This document shows, piece by piece, positions 43,901 to 44,973 of a DNA stretch of 44,973 bases. The position numbers and the translations under genes are program-made. The notes beneath the pieces were generated by a model, which searched no databases, had not been told where the DNA came from, and saw nothing but the letters and a program-made list of their open reading frames with translations. The stretch comes from Clostridia bacterium. Its GTDB lineage: Bacteria > Bacillota > Clostridia > UMGS1883. Position 1 is the first letter of the stretch. Each line of letters starts with the position of its first letter. The DNA lies in assembly GCA_030527235.1 (NCBI GenBank), contig JAUNBL010000007.1, positions 18,372 through 63,344 on the forward strand, given 5' to 3'.

Positions 43901-44973
43901 TAACAGGGTATTAAAATCATACAATGCCGAAGGACTGTACACGGTGAACACATATGACGCCATAGGCCGCCACGTGTCATCTACGGATTATGAGGGCAGC
44001 GTTACGACATATCAGTATGACGACTTGGGCCGCATGACGCAAAAGAGCGAGCCCATGAGCGCGTCGGTCAATTCCGTAACCACATATCAGTATGACGCGA
44101 ACAGCAATTTAACGCGTGAGCAAATATACACCGGCACAAGCTATATAACGAAGTATAATTATTACGACAGCCTTAATCGTGTAACCGCGGCGAGTGACGG
44201 CATATATTATACAAGGTATGCCTACGATGCAAATGGCAATGTGACAAAAAGCGTGTCTGGCGCTTCAAACTATAATCTTAACATAGCGACGCTTGCCCCG
44301 ACGAGCGCGACCTATAACGTCGTTACCTATACCTATGACGCATTTAACCGTCCGCTCACGGTAACAGACGGCATAGGCACAACGACCTATACATACGACC
44401 TTGCCGGAAATGTACTCACAAAACGCGATGGAAAGAATCAGCTGACAGTAAATACATATAACGCGCTCGGCAAGCTGCTTACATCAAAAGTAAATAACAG
44501 CGATACAATTACATACGCCTATAACAGCTACGGCGACGCGGTTTCAGCGTCGCGCGGCAGCCTCATGTCATACTATGCGTATGATAACCTCCGCCGCATA
44601 GTGCAAAAGACAGAGGGCGACGCGCAGATAAACTATTCATACGACATAGCCGGCAATATGAAGAACGTGACATTCACCTATGACGGCGAGGAGCTTCAAA
44701 ACGCGGATTATACGTATAATGCGCTTAACCAATTAACCAATGTAAACGATGGCTATGACAATATCGACTATACATATACGGATAACGGCAGACCACTGAG
44801 CAGCCAAAACGGCACGATAGAGAGCCGCTACACGTATAACAGCGCAAATATGCTCACCAATCTTACCAATTTGCGGACATACGCAAACGGCAACACACAA
44901 ACGCTTTCAAGCTTCGAGTGCACCTACCGCCGCGATGGGAATTTAACGGCGGTGACGGACACGCGCTATGGCG
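40980..44973 (+). CDS. Secreted RHS/YD-repeat protein (3' partial)
   Basis: The frame is open from the ATG at 40980 to the window edge, 1331 codons without a stop. A signal peptide (MKRKSVFIFLIAAVILPAAYIGASA) is followed by an RHS-type N-terminal domain with FPQETIDPASGSLTLTATDLT, LPGKNGLDFSLRRIYNN and a later DPEGRIVYYNPKGYV, VAIEDGFGNYITFEY region. From about 43200 on there are at least fifteen YD-type repeats (YSYDKMGRLT, YEYDAIGRLT, YQYDDLGRMT, YAYDANGNVT and others). RHS proteins form closed shells that may hold a C-terminal toxin or stick cells together. The core motif and any variable C-terminal domain lie beyond the window, so its final role is unknown. Confidence 0.9.
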   Translation, partial: MKRKSVFIFLIAAVILPAAYIGASASTASELSSYEMAVLLQQANNMEYNPPYSSANFPQETIDPASGSLTLTATDLTLPGKNGLDFSLRRIYNNQETCYPITKTSAWYDESSSRKVYTYYYIKNSHEIDVRIFFDDEATMISEGAYNTFKTTADKLSTRRKEDDYDVGYYKYSDIHVAYGEITLTRRHISPDQIDYTRNTYLHESVYDNRRLRMGMCWKWDLPVMYTEDYEFGSDEDYLYYTGTGVVRSLSGETFPIKREYEKNRATGEYETLDTQLYYDGGLYEDELVAPKTGILDPIKNVVYEYTLTDPEGRIVYYNPKGYVVAIEDGFGNYITFEYVDNFKKLSKVVDTMGRIISYTYSGDDCTVSIDTNGDNIAEQTVFYELICENNDSIDPTEHLSADNLYTFNVTIEESDNVSATTSYQFVARQAALSQDLSNVTVIVEDVYNIQNVSYPNGAESEYEYTIRQKYVNYVYNFYNLTRRKDISSGSVYNDYTYAYTNANSSEKNITTTKTRVSDGRIDKYISHSAAGAVTDITINDGESANRQSVKYTYPDDYELVGGKVKPTKEVQKSRGYTARTTNYTYNGGFRRLTSRTYDGRSEEYTYHEDSMFPATKIYNTDATHYVKEEYLLSEEDVSGDFFKNRYIKTKNVYESADGGVTYTLKETTEYERGAFGDITAVIQDPDGLEITTNTAYVYSGATLTATQTASGIVGGSAATVTTVTTTDGFGRTASVTDGRGSITQYSYDKMGRLTQMLTPDNTAQNFSYNTSARTTIFTDENGNQTKSEYDGLGSTRKVYKKISNVWKLIHEYEYDAIGRLTKTIKHNDSATRLITEYAYTKNDMLASATVKDQSGNVMSATSYAYAYAQKIGAAAELTAHDVSNGGTAYKFTAVTITQTARDGITPPSIVEYYNVDGLLCRRNTTVVEDGVSKTYKATYVYDLSGNLLEYKDERAYDENFNVDYSGKTEYDYANRVLKSYNAEGLYTVNTYDAIGRHVSSTDYEGSVTTYQYDDLGRMTQKSEPMSASVNSVTTYQYDANSNLTREQIYTGTSYITKYNYYDSLNRVTAASDGIYYTRYAYDANGNVTKSVSGASNYNLNIATLAPTSATYNVVTYTYDAFNRPLTVTDGIGTTTYTYDLAGNVLTKRDGKNQLTVNTYNALGKLLTSKVNNSDTITYAYNSYGDAVSASRGSLMSYYAYDNLRRIVQKTEGDAQINYSYDIAGNMKNVTFTYDGEELQNADYTYNALNQLTNVNDGYDNIDYTYTDNGRPLSSQNGTIESRYTYNSANMLTNLTNLRTYANGNTQTLSSFECTYRRDGNLTAVTDTRYG
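43200..44973 (+). repeat. YD-repeat coding region
   Basis: Short codon blocks for YxYDxxGRLT/N-type units recur irregularly about every 60-130 bases (first clear copies near 43216 and 43423, then densely to the edge). Nucleotide copies such as ACATATCAGTATGAC recur almost exactly (near 44008 and 44081), so recombination between units is possible. Confidence 0.85.

Noticed and set aside
43200..44973. Recurring short DNA units that could suggest a CRISPR array
   Set aside because: The units are irregular in spacing and code for YD repeats in one frame; there are no equal spacers.

Overview
The window looks like the chromosome of a Gram-positive-type anaerobe of the Clostridia (Bacillota). The signs are S-layer homology (SLH) and copper-amine-oxidase-like N-terminal (CAO_N) domains on secreted proteins, an AddB-type nuclease, an EcfA1A2T module, an RsbW/STAS partner-switch pair, AGGAGG-like ribosome binding sites, and housekeeping promoters of the TTGAAA-17-TATAAT type. 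Base composition looks balanced by eye. I would not name a genus. I see no transposase, integrase, CRISPR array, tRNA or rRNA, and no intergenic gap reaches 300 bases.

Region 1 (1-2556, +) is the end of a heat-shock/translation operon: dnaJ (5' end outside the window), prmA and rsmE. Region 2 (2677-12662, mostly +) is a cell-surface region. It holds a 1047-residue SLH protein built from internal duplications, a short phosphopantetheinyl transferase, a single-domain EamA transporter on the minus strand, a lipoprotein followed by a cohesin-like/SLH protein, and a 1323-residue mosaic protein with a GH43-like propeller and a C-terminal CAO_N domain.

Region 3 (12742-21910, -) reads from right to left: addB, a COG1092-type methyltransferase, ecfA1, ecfA2, ecfT, truA, a DUF5711-like membrane-anchored beta-propeller protein and cvpA. 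Genes are tightly packed with several ATGA overlaps. No addA and no ECF substrate-binding (S) protein lies in the window. Region 4 (22101-27425) has a 1314-residue secreted BNR-type propeller protein, a DUF975-like membrane protein and a small secreted CAO_N protein.

Region 5 (27500-33451, -) carries ruvC-ruvA-ruvB translationally coupled to a cell-wall amidase (CAO_N + AMIN + Amidase_3), then a YtcJ-like amidohydrolase, then a STAS/RsbW pair with its own promoter. Region 6 (33550-39575, +) starts at a promoter divergent from ruvC: argG, argH, a GNAT acetyltransferase, tgt, a C_GCAxxG_C_C redox protein, and the sodium-pump beta subunit with a tiny OadG-like partner. It ends at a hairpin terminator.

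Region 7 (39859-44973, +, open at the right edge) is the least familiar part: a secreted helical protein of 374 residues coupled by ATGA overlap to a very large secreted RHS/YD-repeat protein. They share a promoter whose extended -10 is bracketed by a perfect 9-bp inverted repeat. This pair and the surface proteins of regions 2 and 4 are the best places to look for undescribed biology.
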